Shown here: in pieces, positions 23,694 through 32,595 of the stretch
Position numbering within the stretch: the first letter of the stretch is position 1
How the letters are laid out: each line of letters opens with the position of its first letter
DNA from: DATIJP01 sp964569185
GTDB taxonomy: Bacteria; Chlamydiota; Chlamydiia; Chlamydiales; Rhabdochlamydiaceae
Reading direction: 5' to 3'
DNA length: 64,000 nt
Assembly (NCBI GenBank): GCA_964569185.1
Contig: CAZMTP010000001.1
Location: forward strand, 1 to 64,000
Made by a program: the position numbers and the translations under genes
Notes under the pieces: model-generated
The model's database searches: none
Seen by the model: only the letters and a program-made list of their open reading frames with translations
Told to the model about the DNA's origin: nothing

Positions 23694-25532
23694 ATGCCTC
23701 AAGAAATGGTGACAGTACAAAAAACGCGACAACGGTCTGAAATCCCTATAGAAGACCAGTGGAATTTAAACCCTCTTTACGGCTCGGTAGAGGTCTGGGA
23801 AAAAGATTTTCAAAAATGGGGGAGGCCGGCCCAAGCGCCCCATTACCCTGAAATTAAAAATTTTATTGGTCAATTGCAGCAAGGCCCCGAAATTTTAAAA
23901 AAGGTACTTGATCTTACTTTTCAGGTAGAGAGGTCTCTCTCGAAACTTTTTACCTATGCCCATTTAAAACATGATGAGGATCTAGCCCAAGATTTGCATA
24001 AGCAGATGCATGCACGCATCAGCTCTCTCTATTTTGATTTTAAACAAGAAGTGGCCTGGATAGAACCAGAACTGTTGCAACTATCAGATGAGACGCTACA
24101 GAACTATCTTAAATCGCCCCTCTTGGAAAATTACCGCGTTTATTTAGAGCGTGTGATCCGTTTAAAACCACATATTCTTTCTACGACACAAGAAGAACTG
24201 CTCGCGCAAGTAGGGAAACCGTTGCAAGTCTCATTAAAAGCATTTTCTGCATTAAACAATGCAGATCTAAAATTTCCTGCCGTAGAAAATAGCAAAGGAG
24301 AAAAATTAGAGCTGACGCATGGCAAATATCTTCTTTACATGCGCTCCCATGACAGAAAACTGCGCGAAGAAGCATTCAAAAAGCTGCATACCACTTTTTG
24401 GGATTATGAAAATACGATTTGCGAACTGATCCAAGGCCATGTGCAAACTCATCTGTTTGAAAAAGAGGCCAGACATTACAGCACCTGTTTAGAAGCGGCG
24501 CTATTCCCTAATGAAATTGATGTGGCGGTCTACACCTCTTTAATCAAAAAAGTGCGAGAGCGTCTTCCTTCTTTGCATCGGTATATGAAACTGCGCAAAA
24601 AAGCGATGGGCTATGCAGAGATGCATATTTACGATCTTTATGTTCCTTTAGTGGCCGATGTAGAAATGACCTTTGATTTTAAAGCGGCCGAAGAGTGTGT
24701 GGTGGAGTCGGTGGCAGTTTTGGGGAAACAGTACCAACAAGATTTAGCTAAAGGACTCAAAGTGGATAAATGGGTCGACCGGTATGAAAATTTGCGCAAA
24801 CGCTCGGGAGCTTATTCGAGTGGCTGTTACGATAGTATGCCCTATATTTTGATGAATTATCATGGCAACCTTCATGATTTAATGACGCTGAGCCATGAAC
24901 TAGGCCATAGCATGCATACTTACCTCAGTAAAACCCATCAGCCCTACCAATATTCTGGGTATTCCATCTTTTTAGCAGAGGTGGCCTCCACGTTTAATGA
25001 AGAACTAATGCTTCGCTATCTTTTTTCTCAAAATCTATCCAAAGAAGAAAAAGCCTTTTTAGTTCATCAGAAGATCGAAGACATCCGGCTTACTTTTTTC
25101 AGACAGACCATGTTTGCAGAATTTGAGCTTAAAATCCATGAATGGGCAGAGAAAAATGTTCCCCTCACGCCGGCTCTGCTTAAAGAAGAATATCTAAAAC
25201 TGATTCGAGACTATTTTGGTCCCGATGTGACGATTGATGAAGAGGTGGCCGTAGAATGGTCCCGTATTCCCCATTTTTACAGCAACTTTTATGTGTATCA
25301 ATATGCCACAGGCATTAGTGCGGCGCTGGCTTTATTTGAACGGGTGATGGAAAACGGGGAGAGTGCAAGAGATCGATATTTAGAGTTTTTATCTTCTGGA
25401 TGTAGCCGCGCCCCTCTTGAAATTTTAGAGCACGCTGGGGTAGATATGAGAAGCCCAGAGCCGGTAGAGGCGACTATCCGCCATTTTGACAAGCTGGTGG
25501 ACCAGCTTTTTGCATTATTAGGTAATCTATGA
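23694..25532 (+). CDS. pepF: Oligoendopeptidase F (M3 metallopeptidase)
   Basis: 612 aa zinc peptidase that cleaves oligopeptides in the cytosol. The zinc motif HELGH is at residues 401-405 in MTLSHELGHSMHTYLS, followed by the third ligand Glu in FLAEVASTFNEELM. The N-terminal helical PepF domain and the C-terminal SNFYVYQYATGISAALALFE signature are complete. It probably recycles host-derived peptides into amino acids. The next gene, ptsH, starts within its stop (ATGA). Divergent from groESL. Confidence 0.96.
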   Translation: MPQEMVTVQKTRQRSEIPIEDQWNLNPLYGSVEVWEKDFQKWGRPAQAPHYPEIKNFIGQLQQGPEILKKVLDLTFQVERSLSKLFTYAHLKHDEDLAQDLHKQMHARISSLYFDFKQEVAWIEPELLQLSDETLQNYLKSPLLENYRVYLERVIRLKPHILSTTQEELLAQVGKPLQVSLKAFSALNNADLKFPAVENSKGEKLELTHGKYLLYMRSHDRKLREEAFKKLHTTFWDYENTICELIQGHVQTHLFEKEARHYSTCLEAALFPNEIDVAVYTSLIKKVRERLPSLHRYMKLRKKAMGYAEMHIYDLYVPLVADVEMTFDFKAAEECVVESVAVLGKQYQQDLAKGLKVDKWVDRYENLRKRSGAYSSGCYDSMPYILMNYHGNLHDLMTLSHELGHSMHTYLSKTHQPYQYSGYSIFLAEVASTFNEELMLRYLFSQNLSKEEKAFLVHQKIEDIRLTFFRQTMFAEFELKIHEWAEKNVPLTPALLKEEYLKLIRDYFGPDVTIDEEVAVEWSRIPHFYSNFYVYQYATGISAALALFERVMENGESARDRYLEFLSSGCSRAPLEILEHAGVDMRSPEPVEATIRHFDKLVDQLFALLGNL

Positions 25533-25801
25533 AATGTAAAGATTTTTTTATAATTATTAATGAAAAAGGGCTGCACACCCGTCCTTCCACAGAACTGGTT
25601 AAATGCGCCTCTTCCTTCAAGTCTCAGGTGACCCTCTTCTACCAGGACCTGGTGGTCAATGCGAAGTCATTATTGGGCATTCTAATGCTTGCAGCGGCCC
25701 GTGGAGCGAAGATCCGCATCGAAGCGGAAGGGGAGGATGCCGAACAAGCTGTGAAGACTATCGTTTCCCTTGCGCGTAACAAGTTCAATATCAAGTACTA
25801 A
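25529..25801 (+). CDS. ptsH: HPr phosphocarrier protein
   Basis: 90 aa, the HPr length. Phosphoryl-accepting His16 in NEKGLHTRPST, and Ser47 in NAKSLLGILML at the regulatory site of Gram-positive-type HPr. HPr passes phosphate from enzyme I to EII proteins; chlamydiae keep a reduced, probably regulatory PTS. No ptsI is adjacent; instead it is coupled to pepF by an ATGA overlap, which is unusual and ties it to peptide use only by position. Confidence 0.93.
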   Translation: MKCKDFFIIINEKGLHTRPSTELVKCASSFKSQVTLFYQDLVVNAKSLLGILMLAAARGAKIRIEAEGEDAEQAVKTIVSLARNKFNIKY

Positions 25802-25889
25802 CATCTTTCTATTTTTATAATTCACTAATTATCAGCAACTTATATCATTAATCAAATCTTAATATTAGATACTAAATAATTTTATTTCG

Positions 25890-25898
25890 TGATATAAT
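25890..25898 (+). promoter_or_regulatory. Extended -10 promoter of the Inc-like gene
   Basis: TGATATAAT: a TG one base before a perfect TATAAT (25893-25898) in an AT-rich leader; ATG follows at 25939. The -35 region is weak (TACTAA at 25870-25875). Confidence 0.5.
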
Positions 25899-25938
25899 CA
25901 TCTATTATTAAAAAATATTAAAAAGGTTCTAATTATTT

Positions 25939-26619
25939 ATGGGAAACCTATCTGATTCAGTTACAAGTTCTAGAGCTTCTAGTCCTTCTCAAATGCTCAC
26001 TTTGCCAGAAAGACCTGGTTCATTAGAGAGCGCTGTTTTTTTTAAGAAAGTGCCTCAAGAGGTAGCAGTACAAAATAGTACATTCAACGGACGCTATGCC
26101 ATTGTAGTGGGGGTTTCGGCCGCTATTATTTACTTTCCAGTAGTGAAACTCATCCTAGCTGCAATCATTGGTGCGACTCTTATGCTATCTCCAGTTGGTT
26201 TAGGGTTGTTAGCTTCAGGGGCTGCTCTTTTTATCCTGGCTACCGTGATTTACCTTTGCAAAACACGATCTAAAGCAGCACTTAAAACAACCGCAATTTT
26301 AGTCCTTCTGATTCCGATCACTCCTCTGTTTATACTACTCTTTTTGTTATCGCAGGCAGTCCCTCTGCATGAAATTATAAAACAGAAAAAAGAAATTAGT
26401 GATAATCAATCTGAGCTTACCAGCGTTGATGGCATATCAGAAATTTCTGATCGTGAACTGCAGCAGCTCGAGGTAGCGTCTCATCAGTCAGATGAGTCAA
26501 TCCCTGATTTTGATACACGAGACAGTATTGAAGAAAACACTGAAAGTCCAGATAGCCCACTACCTGGTTCAGAGGAAGAACGTGAACTAGTACGCGAGTT
26601 ACTCAGCGGACTAAATTAA
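25939..26619 (+). CDS. Inc-like protein with bilobed hydrophobic domain
   Basis: 226 aa. A polar Ser-rich N-terminus of about 50 residues is followed by a tight hydrophobic block (about 52-140) of helix pairs: GVSAAIIYFPVVKLILAAII, then GLGLLASGAALFILATVIYL and ILVLLIPITPLFILLFLL. A long acidic C-terminal tail follows. This bilobed profile without a classical signal peptide is the hallmark of chlamydial inclusion-membrane proteins, usually type III secreted. The core LSPVGLGLLA...LFILATV resembles the two proteins at 34535 and 35167. Sequence identity in Inc proteins is low, so this is a structural call. Confidence 0.65.
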   Translation: MGNLSDSVTSSRASSPSQMLTLPERPGSLESAVFFKKVPQEVAVQNSTFNGRYAIVVGVSAAIIYFPVVKLILAAIIGATLMLSPVGLGLLASGAALFILATVIYLCKTRSKAALKTTAILVLLIPITPLFILLFLLSQAVPLHEIIKQKKEISDNQSELTSVDGISEISDRELQQLEVASHQSDESIPDFDTRDSIEENTESPDSPLPGSEEERELVRELLSGLN

Positions 26620-26963
26620 GCGGGCTGTTTTTGATTTCCAGTCACTTTATCAAATATAAGTGTTCTAATACCATCAGCAAGGCCCTGAACTAAGCCAGCA
26701 ATTAATGTTTGTGCCGTAAATTGAAAAATAGCAGCAATGGCATACCCCGCATGATTTTTTACATTATTTAGATATTCTCTTGAATTGTTGGATACTGGGT
26801 ATGCTGTTACAGAAGCAATACCTAGTCCTGCGCCGATCAAAGCCAGTGCGGCGAAGGCAACGGTAGTCGCCGTTGAGGCTGCTGTCGCTGCTGCGAATGC
26901 GGCTCCAATAGTAGCTGCGCCTAAAACAGTGACTGTGCAAAATGCTGTGACTTTTACGTTCAT
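26616..26963 (-). CDS. Ala-rich hydrophobic protein, Inc-like candidate
   Basis: 115 aa from ATG 26963 (a GTG three codons earlier is less likely; TAGGTGG sits just upstream of the ATG). Two hydrophobic segments form an N-terminal bilobe (FCTVTVLGAATIGAAFAAAT and TVAFAALALIGAGLGIASVT), with a third weaker one (GYAIAAIFQFTAQTLIAGLV). Very Ala-rich and no charged residues in the first half. It converges on the Inc-like gene with a four-base overlap. The membrane call is firm; the Inc assignment is only by profile and neighbourhood. Confidence 0.5.
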   Translation of the reverse strand: MNVKVTAFCTVTVLGAATIGAAFAAATAASTATTVAFAALALIGAGLGIASVTAYPVSNNSREYLNNVKNHAGYAIAAIFQFTAQTLIAGLVQGLADGIRTLIFDKVTGNQKQPA

Positions 26964-27043
26964 AATTCCCACCTAAATTAAGTTACAGCGAGTAATTGTA
27001 CAGGGGAAGCGGATTTTCTTAGAAGTTAAAAAATATTTTAATT

Positions 27044-27451
27044 TTAATCTTCTACAGCAACCGCTTTTTCGAAGATATCGCGCCGGCAAAATAGCGGGAT
27101 ATTATTCACAAGGGCCAGGGTGATGCAGTCGCTAGGTCTGGCATCGATTTCTAGCACCTGTTTTTCTTCTCCGATCTGCTGTTCTAAAAAAAGGCGGGCA
27201 AAATAGATCGTATCTTCGATATCGTTAATCACCACTTGGAGCGGCTTAACATCGAGTCCTTTGAAAATCGCATGCATCAGGTCAAAGGTATAGGGCCTCT
27301 GCTTTGGTTCTTGCGTGAGATAGCCTTGTAGGATTTTCCCAATTCCAGGCTCTGTATAGATGGCAAACTGTTTTTTATCTGTTCCCAAAATGATCACGGT
27401 ATAGGAGCGGGACTGCATCAATTTTTTAAAGGCGACAGGGATCAGTTCCAT
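27044..27451 (-). CDS. Bifunctional nuclease family protein (DUF151)
   Basis: 135 aa, the DUF151/BFN domain: VIILGTDKKQFAIYTEPGIG, RPYTFDLMHAIFKGLDV, VVINDIEDTIYFARLFLEQ and the hallmark IDARPSDCITLALVNNIPLF. Plant members have DNase and RNase activity; the bacterial role is unclear. It overlaps the 3' end of rpiA by 10 bases on the same strand, so they are co-transcribed. Confidence 0.88.
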   Translation of the reverse strand: MELIPVAFKKLMQSRSYTVIILGTDKKQFAIYTEPGIGKILQGYLTQEPKQRPYTFDLMHAIFKGLDVKPLQVVINDIEDTIYFARLFLEQQIGEEKQVLEIDARPSDCITLALVNNIPLFCRRDIFEKAVAVED

Positions 27452-28122
27452 ATTTTCACCTCTCCATTTAAATAACCTACGATGACGCGGCCAGCCAAAT
27501 TGAGAAAAAATCCTGTGTCGACAACACCGGGCACCTCTTTCATTTTTTGATGGTCTTTTTCTGGGTGGGCGCGCAATTGATCAAAATGGATGTCCAGAAT
27601 GTAATTGTGATTATCTGTGACAAAATGGCCCCCTGTGGGAAGTTTGCGCCAGGCGCCGTGATATCCCAATTTTTCTAAATGGCGCTTTGTGGCATGGAAC
27701 CCAAAAGGGATGATTTCAAGAGGCAGTTTGACTTTCCCTAAGTGGTCGACCAGTTTTGATTCATGGACAATCACCACCATTTCTTTAGACAGGCTGGCTA
27801 AAATTCTCTCTCTTACTAGAGCGCCCCCGCCGCCCTTGATCATCTTTTTTGAAGGGGTGATTTCATCTGCGCCATCAATGGTCATGTCTACAGAATCTAC
27901 TTGAAGCACATCTAAAAGAGGGATGCCGCCGCTGCGTGCAAGATGTTCCGATTCAGAGGAACTAGCCACGGCAGTCACTTTGAGTCCATTTTTGACACGT
28001 TGAATCAGATTTTCGATAAAAAATTTTGTAGTCGTTCCTGTGCCGAGACCTAACACCATGTTATTTTGAATCAGGTTGACAGCGGCTAAAGCGGCACTCT
28101 TTTTCGCTTTTTCGATCGTCAT
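27442..28122 (-). CDS. rpiA: Ribose-5-phosphate isomerase A
   Basis: 226 aa from ATG 28122 (a GTG five codons upstream is possible). Interconverts ribose-5-phosphate and ribulose-5-phosphate. Motifs: GLGTGTTTKFFIENL, the substrate loop VDMTIDGADEI, KGGGGALVRERI with the catalytic Glu, and a C-terminal VDTGFFLNLAGRVIVG. Full length. It links the pentose phosphate pathway to nucleotide synthesis. Overlaps the downstream nuclease-family gene. Confidence 0.95.
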   Translation of the reverse strand: MTIEKAKKSAALAAVNLIQNNMVLGLGTGTTTKFFIENLIQRVKNGLKVTAVASSSESEHLARSGGIPLLDVLQVDSVDMTIDGADEITPSKKMIKGGGGALVRERILASLSKEMVVIVHESKLVDHLGKVKLPLEIIPFGFHATKRHLEKLGYHGAWRKLPTGGHFVTDNHNYILDIHFDQLRAHPEKDHQKMKEVPGVVDTGFFLNLAGRVIVGYLNGEVKIWN

Positions 28123-28185
28123 AGTCCCAATATACACTGAAAGTTGAATTAAAATCTTGGAATGGCCTACCCTGAGAGGAGGAAG

Positions 28186-28476
28186 ATGAAGGGTATAGGC
28201 GTGAAAAAAAAAGAAATTGCTGAAGAAAGTCTCAAGACAAAAAAAGCGCGTGAAAAATTAAAAAAGCGGCTTGAGGCTTTGGATCAGAAAATCACCCCAC
28301 AAGCATTAAAGGAAAAATCGATCCAGATTCACAACTGGATTGCCAAGCATGCGCAAAAGCGGGTGGTCTTAAAAGAAAAGTCGATTTCTCTATTTGATGA
28401 AAATCAAAATACTGCGCAACTCTCCCAACGCATTGCAAAAATTGCTCAACAGATAAGCTCTGCTGAGCTAAAATAA
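28186..28476 (+). CDS. Small coiled-coil protein, function unknown
   Basis: 96 aa from ATG 28186; I prefer it to ATG 28162 because AGGAGG lies directly upstream. It is Lys/Glu-rich and helical: KKEIAEESLKTKKAREKLKK then a second helical stretch with HNWIAKHAQKRVV, and a Gln/Ile-rich end. No signal peptide, no named family. It ends four bases before tyrS, so it is probably co-transcribed with it. Chlamydial type III chaperones and escort proteins are of this size, but nothing here proves such a role. Confidence 0.5.
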   Translation: MKGIGVKKKEIAEESLKTKKAREKLKKRLEALDQKITPQALKEKSIQIHNWIAKHAQKRVVLKEKSISLFDENQNTAQLSQRIAKIAQQISSAELK

Positions 28477-28480
28477 AAAC

Positions 28481-29761
28481 ATGAAATACAATAATGTGAT
28501 TGACGCTCTTCAAAGTCGCGGACTTATCGACGCGCTCACCAATGAAGAATTAAAAAAGAAGGTGGAAAAACCGATTAAAGTCTATATCGGTTTTGATCCT
28601 ACAGCGGACAGTTTGCATCTCGGAAATTTTGTCGGCATCATGATGCTGGCCCATTTTCAGAAGTTTGGTCATACACCTGTGATCATTTTGGGAGGCGCTA
28701 CAGGAAGAATTGGGGACCCTTCTGGAAAAAGCAAAGAGAGGCCTTTCTTGGATGAGGCGACCCTTCGCAAAAATATTGCCTCGATCCGTAAAAATTTTGA
28801 ACATGTGCTCGATTTTGAACATCCCAATGCGCGCCCTATTTTTCTCAATAATGATGAGTGGCTGGCACCGTTCCATTTTATCGATTTTTTACGTGATGTG
28901 GGGAAACATTTTCGAATCAACCAGATGATGGCAAAAGAGATGGTGCGCACCCGTCTAGATTCTGAAGAGGGGATGAGTTTTACAGAGTTTAGCTATCAGA
29001 TTTTACAAGCGTATGATTTCTATCATCTTTTCAAAGAGAGAAATGTGATTCTGCAAATGGGAGGAAGCGATCAGTGGGGGAATATCACCGCAGGGATTGA
29101 ACTGATCCGAAAATTGGCAGGAGAGACTGCGTATGGACTTACTTTTCCTCTTTTAACACGTAGCGATGGAAAAAAATTTGGCAAAACAGAAGAAGGGGCG
29201 GTTTGGCTTTCGCATGACCGTTTATCTCCTTATGAATTTTATCAATATCTGTTCCGCATCCCCGATGCCGATGTGGTCCGTTTAATGAAAATGATCACAT
29301 TTATGGACCTTGATGAAATTCAAGAATATGAAGCGCAAATGGGGCGTTCAGATTATGTGCCTAATACCGCGCAAAAAAAATTGGCAGAAGAAGTGACGCG
29401 CATTATGCATGGGAAAAAAGGGTTTGAGCTAGCCCTGCGTGTGACACAAGCGGCGGCTCCTGGATCAAAAGCAAAGCTAGATTTGGAGACGCTGCAGGCC
29501 ATTTCAAAAGAGATGCCGCATGTTTCTTTAGATAAAAAAGAGATCGTTGGGCAGAAATTTGTAGATGTGGCGGTGAAAATCAATATCTTGCCAAGCAAAG
29601 GAGAAGCGACCCGTTTAATTCAGAATGGGGGCGCTTACTTAAATGATGAAAAAGTAGAGGATGCGGCTTTGCGTATACAAGAGGAACATATCATTGGCGG
29701 CAAGTATCTACTTATGGGGGCTGGCAAGAAGAAAAAAATCCTTATAAAAGTACTTGCTTGA
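28481..29761 (+). CDS. tyrS: Tyrosyl-tRNA synthetase
   Basis: 426 aa class I synthetase charging tRNA-Tyr. HIGH-type motif HLGN in PTADSLHLGNFVGI, tyrosine pocket YQILQAYDFYHL and QMGGSDQWGNITAGIEL, KMSKS-type motif KFGKT, and a C-terminal S4 RNA-binding domain (PSKGEATRLIQNGGAYLN). Length is that of the bacterial TyrRS group with S4 domain. Confident. Confidence 0.97.
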   Translation: MKYNNVIDALQSRGLIDALTNEELKKKVEKPIKVYIGFDPTADSLHLGNFVGIMMLAHFQKFGHTPVIILGGATGRIGDPSGKSKERPFLDEATLRKNIASIRKNFEHVLDFEHPNARPIFLNNDEWLAPFHFIDFLRDVGKHFRINQMMAKEMVRTRLDSEEGMSFTEFSYQILQAYDFYHLFKERNVILQMGGSDQWGNITAGIELIRKLAGETAYGLTFPLLTRSDGKKFGKTEEGAVWLSHDRLSPYEFYQYLFRIPDADVVRLMKMITFMDLDEIQEYEAQMGRSDYVPNTAQKKLAEEVTRIMHGKKGFELALRVTQAAAPGSKAKLDLETLQAISKEMPHVSLDKKEIVGQKFVDVAVKINILPSKGEATRLIQNGGAYLNDEKVEDAALRIQEEHIIGGKYLLMGAGKKKKILIKVLA

Positions 29762-29820
29762 AAATAAAGCGATTAGAACAATGAGCAACAAGTAGGTAAT
29801 AAAGAGGGGCCCCAATTTTT

Positions 29821-30183
29821 ATGGCGACACTGACCAAAAAAAAGCTCATTCAAGTCATTTCGCAAGAGCGCAATTTACATCCCAATGATGTCCGCAATGT
29901 GATCCAGCTTTTTTTAGATAAGATGACCGACTCTTTGGCCACTGGTGATCGGATTGAGTTTAGAGATTTTGGTGTCATTGAAATTGTAGAGAGGAAGCAG
30001 AAAATTGGACGCAATCCCAAGAATGCCGCTGTTCCCATCATTATTCCTGCGCGTGCAGCTGTCAAATTTACTCCTGGCAAGAAAATGCGCCAGGTGATCG
30101 AAAAAAAGAAACATAAACCTGCGGCACCGGTTCACCCCACTCATCCTGGCCACCACGGCCATCACACCGCCGCCCCCCATTAA
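29821..30183 (+). CDS. HU/IHF-family DNA-binding protein with His-rich tail
   Basis: 120 aa. The first 100 residues are a standard HU/IHF fold: TKKKLIQVISQERNLHPNDV, then GDRIEFRDFGVIEI, the DNA-contact arm RKQKIGRNPKNAAVPIII, and AVKFTPGKKMRQVI. The remaining 20 residues form a tail of His, Pro and Ala with seven His (HPTHPGHHGHHTAAPH at the end), absent from normal HU. It bends or compacts DNA; the tail could bind metal or modulate DNA affinity. In Chlamydia an IHF-like gene (himD) lies near accA and msbA, as here. Confidence 0.9.
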   Translation: MATLTKKKLIQVISQERNLHPNDVRNVIQLFLDKMTDSLATGDRIEFRDFGVIEIVERKQKIGRNPKNAAVPIIIPARAAVKFTPGKKMRQVIEKKKHKPAAPVHPTHPGHHGHHTAAPH

Positions 30184-30194
30184 AGTAGATTTCT

Positions 30195-30260
30195 TTAATG
30201 TGCCCGTGCGAAGTCAAAAGTCAGAATTATGAATTCAGAATTCGGGTACGGGCACGTTAA
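30195..30260. repeat. Inverted GTGCCC repeat pair after the HU gene
   Basis: TTAATGTGCCCGT (30195-30207) and its inverted partner (30248-30260) match at 12 of 13 positions around a 40-nt loop. The same motif recurs at 46516, 47305 and 61043. It may serve as a transcript-end hairpin for the HU gene, but there is no clean U-run. Confidence 0.6.
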
Positions 30261-30393
30261 AATTCTTTTCTTCTGCAATAAAAAATTTAATAAGTCATAT
30301 TTTTCTATTAATTATATAATTATTATTTTAATTTGAGTTGAAATAAATGGGGGGATTAACTGATAATTGGGCCCATCGATTAAAGGAGCGGCA

Positions 30394-31431
30394 ATGTCTT
30401 TTCCAAAGATCATTATTATTTCGGCGTTTGTCCTGTTTGGGCTTGTAGGGGTCATAGGTCTATGGAAAAAAATCGCCTCGCCGGCAAAAAAAATGGAGAT
30501 CTCTGAAGTAAAAAAAGAGATCAAAATTGAACCGGTGCCACTGCCAAAAGTAGAAAAAAGGCCGCAAGTGATTGTATCTCCGCAAGAAAGGGTGCAGATC
30601 TCTCAACCGTCAAAACCTGCCGCGCAGATCGCGCCTGCTATAGTAAAAGAAGATTTTCCTAACATTGACCGCATCTTTCAACTATTTACTAATGGCCCTA
30701 TGAAACTTCCCATTGTAGAAACGGTCACTTATTCGACGACGGTTCCTTGGCTGAAAGGGAGATTAGCGTGGATCGCCGATTATGCCCATTATTACAATAC
30801 ATCGCGCCATTTCATCGCGCGGAGCTTAAATGGGAAACCAGACTACTTCACCCAAAAAGTATCTGCGGGAAGTAAGTTTAATGTGTTCCGTAAAGATAAA
30901 AATATTAATTTTTATCTGCTGGTGGATATCGCGCGCTGCAAAATGGGTTTTTACTATCTGGATTTAGATACCAATGAACGGGTGCTTTTAAAAACTTATT
31001 CTATCGGCCTTGGTCATCTAGATGAAAAATCAAGCTCTGGCGTTGCAACGCCTTTAGGAAAATTTTCTTTAGGGAGCAAAATCGGTATTTATAAACCGGG
31101 CGTGATGGGCTATTTCCAAGATCAGAAAACAGAAATGATCCAGGTGTTTGGGACCAGGTGGATCCCATTCGATCAAGAATTAGAGGGCGCGAGCGCTCCG
31201 TCCAAAGGCTATGGGATTCATGGAGCGCCTTGGATGCCGCAAAAATCGGGAGAACTGGCTGAACGCCGCGACTTAATTGGAAAATATGATAGCGACGGCT
31301 GTATCCGCCTATTGCATGAAGACATAGAAGAACTTTTTTCTATCGTGATTACAAAACCTACCTATGTTCTAGTTGTAAAAGATTACCGCGAGGCAAAACT
31401 TCCTGGAACGGAGGTGGCCTCACCGAGGTAA
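30394..31431 (+). CDS. Membrane-anchored L,D-transpeptidase (YkuD domain)
   Basis: 345 aa from ATG 30394 (AAAGGAG five bases upstream; ATG 30367 lacks such a site). N-terminal anchor (IIIISAFVLFGLVGVIGLW), a Lys/Pro-rich linker, then a YkuD domain: SSSGVATPLGKFSLGSK, the catalytic His in GYGIHGAPW and the nucleophile motif SDGCIRLLHEDIEEL. Such enzymes make 3-3 peptidoglycan crosslinks or attach proteins to peptidoglycan, acting in the periplasm. Its presence fits a chlamydial relative that makes peptidoglycan. It is followed four bases later by accA. Confidence 0.9.
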   Translation: MSFPKIIIISAFVLFGLVGVIGLWKKIASPAKKMEISEVKKEIKIEPVPLPKVEKRPQVIVSPQERVQISQPSKPAAQIAPAIVKEDFPNIDRIFQLFTNGPMKLPIVETVTYSTTVPWLKGRLAWIADYAHYYNTSRHFIARSLNGKPDYFTQKVSAGSKFNVFRKDKNINFYLLVDIARCKMGFYYLDLDTNERVLLKTYSIGLGHLDEKSSSGVATPLGKFSLGSKIGIYKPGVMGYFQDQKTEMIQVFGTRWIPFDQELEGASAPSKGYGIHGAPWMPQKSGELAERRDLIGKYDSDGCIRLLHEDIEELFSIVITKPTYVLVVKDYREAKLPGTEVASPR

Positions 31432-31435
31432 ACCT

Positions 31436-32398
31436 ATGTTAGCACACGAAAAACAGATCAAAGAGTATGAAAAGACCCTTATCGAGGTCAAAGAGCAAAA
31501 TAAGATCAATGCTCTCTGGTCAGATGAGGAGATTGAAAAGCTAGAAAAAAAATTAGAGCAGCTAAAAAAGAAAGTTTATTCTGAGCTCACGCCATGGCAG
31601 CGCGTTCTGATCTGCCGCCACACCTCACGTCCGCGTGCTATCGACTATATCGCCACGCTGTGTAAAGATTTTACAGAGCTTTTTGGCGATCGCCTCTACC
31701 GCGACGACCGTTCCATCATTACAGGACTATGCCGTATTGGAAATGTAAAATTTTTAGTGATCGCTCAAGAAAAGGGATGTGATACAGAAAGCCGTCTCTA
31801 TCGTAATTTTGGCTCTCCCTATCCTGAGGGCTATCGCAAAGCACTCCGCTGCATGCGTCTAGCAGAAAAATTTAAATTACCAGTGCTTTCTCTGATTGAT
31901 ACGCCGGGCGCTTTTGCTGGACTTGCCGCAGAAGAAAGAGGGCAGGGGTGGGCGATTGCCCAAAATTTATCAGAAATGGCGCGGTTAAAAACTCCGATCA
32001 TCATTGTTTTGATTGGAGAAGGCTGTTCGGGTGGAGCGCTCGGCATCGGGGTGGGCGATCGGATCGCGATGCTAGAACATTCTTTCTATTCGGTGATTTC
32101 TCCTGAAGGCTGTGCATCGATTTTATGGAAAGATGCGCAAAAGAAAGAATTGGCAGCCGCCGCTCTCAAAATGTTTCCAGAAAATCTGCTTTCCTTAGGC
32201 ATTATCGACACAATTATTGATGAACCTCAGGGAGGCGCCCACTATGACCCAGACTCTGTCTATCAAGATGTCAAAGAATACATTTTGAGAGAATGGGAAC
32301 AATTAAAAAATATTTCGCCCCAAGCCCTTTTAGAACAGCGTTATCTAAAATTTCGTCAAATGGGCAAATTTATTCTAGAAGAGAAGCCTCCAGTATAG
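31436..32398 (+). CDS. accA: Acetyl-CoA carboxylase carboxyltransferase subunit alpha
   Basis: 320 aa, usual length. Carries the carboxyltransferase alpha features: an N-terminal coiled part (IEKLEKKLEQLKKKVYSELT), WQRVLICRHTSRPRAIDYI, FGDRLYRDDRSIITGLCRIG, KFKLPVLSLIDTPGAFAG, the oxyanion region VLIGEGCSGGALGIGVGD and SPEGCASILWKDA. With AccD and the biotin subunits it makes malonyl-CoA, feeding FabD and FabH further along the window. An SD (GAGG) precedes ATG 31436. An imperfect palindromic element separates it from msbA. Confidence 0.97.
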   Translation: MLAHEKQIKEYEKTLIEVKEQNKINALWSDEEIEKLEKKLEQLKKKVYSELTPWQRVLICRHTSRPRAIDYIATLCKDFTELFGDRLYRDDRSIITGLCRIGNVKFLVIAQEKGCDTESRLYRNFGSPYPEGYRKALRCMRLAEKFKLPVLSLIDTPGAFAGLAAEERGQGWAIAQNLSEMARLKTPIIIVLIGEGCSGGALGIGVGDRIAMLEHSFYSVISPEGCASILWKDAQKKELAAAALKMFPENLLSLGIIDTIIDEPQGGAHYDPDSVYQDVKEYILREWEQLKNISPQALLEQRYLKFRQMGKFILEEKPPV

Positions 32399-32426
32399 TA
32401 TAAAGAGAGTTTCACTCGTTAAGGTC

Positions 32427-32595
32427 CATGAACCTATCCAAACTAAAATGAAAAACATGCTTTTTGGATCTTTTTCCATATCTTTTAGGACCGCTTCTTG
32501 CCCTACGTATCCAAGTATGTGCTGCGAAGCGGTTCTAAAATCTATGAAAAAATTCTTCAAAAATCAAAGTTTTCTTTTAGTTGGATAGGTCCATG
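32427..32595. mobile_element. 169-bp palindromic element, copy A (reaches into msbA start codon)
   Basis: Imperfect palindrome with ends CATGAACCTATCC (32427-32439) and GGATAGGTCCATG (32583-32595), an inner stem TTTTAGGACCGCTTC / GAAGCGGTTCTAAAA, and a loop with TTGCCCTACGTATCC. A second copy is at 49946-50112 before fabG, about 80% identical by eye. Where the copies differ in the stems, both arms usually change together. The last three bases are the msbA ATG. Confidence 0.88.

Noticed and set aside
26964..26972. GTG start three codons upstream for the Ala-rich protein
   Set aside because: A TAGGTGG ribosome site is correctly placed for the ATG at 26963 and overlaps the GTG.
31280..31320. 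Unusual active site in the L,D-transpeptidase (SDGC rather than SHGC)
   Set aside because: The residue before Gly-Cys varies in this family, so it is not evidence for loss or change of function.
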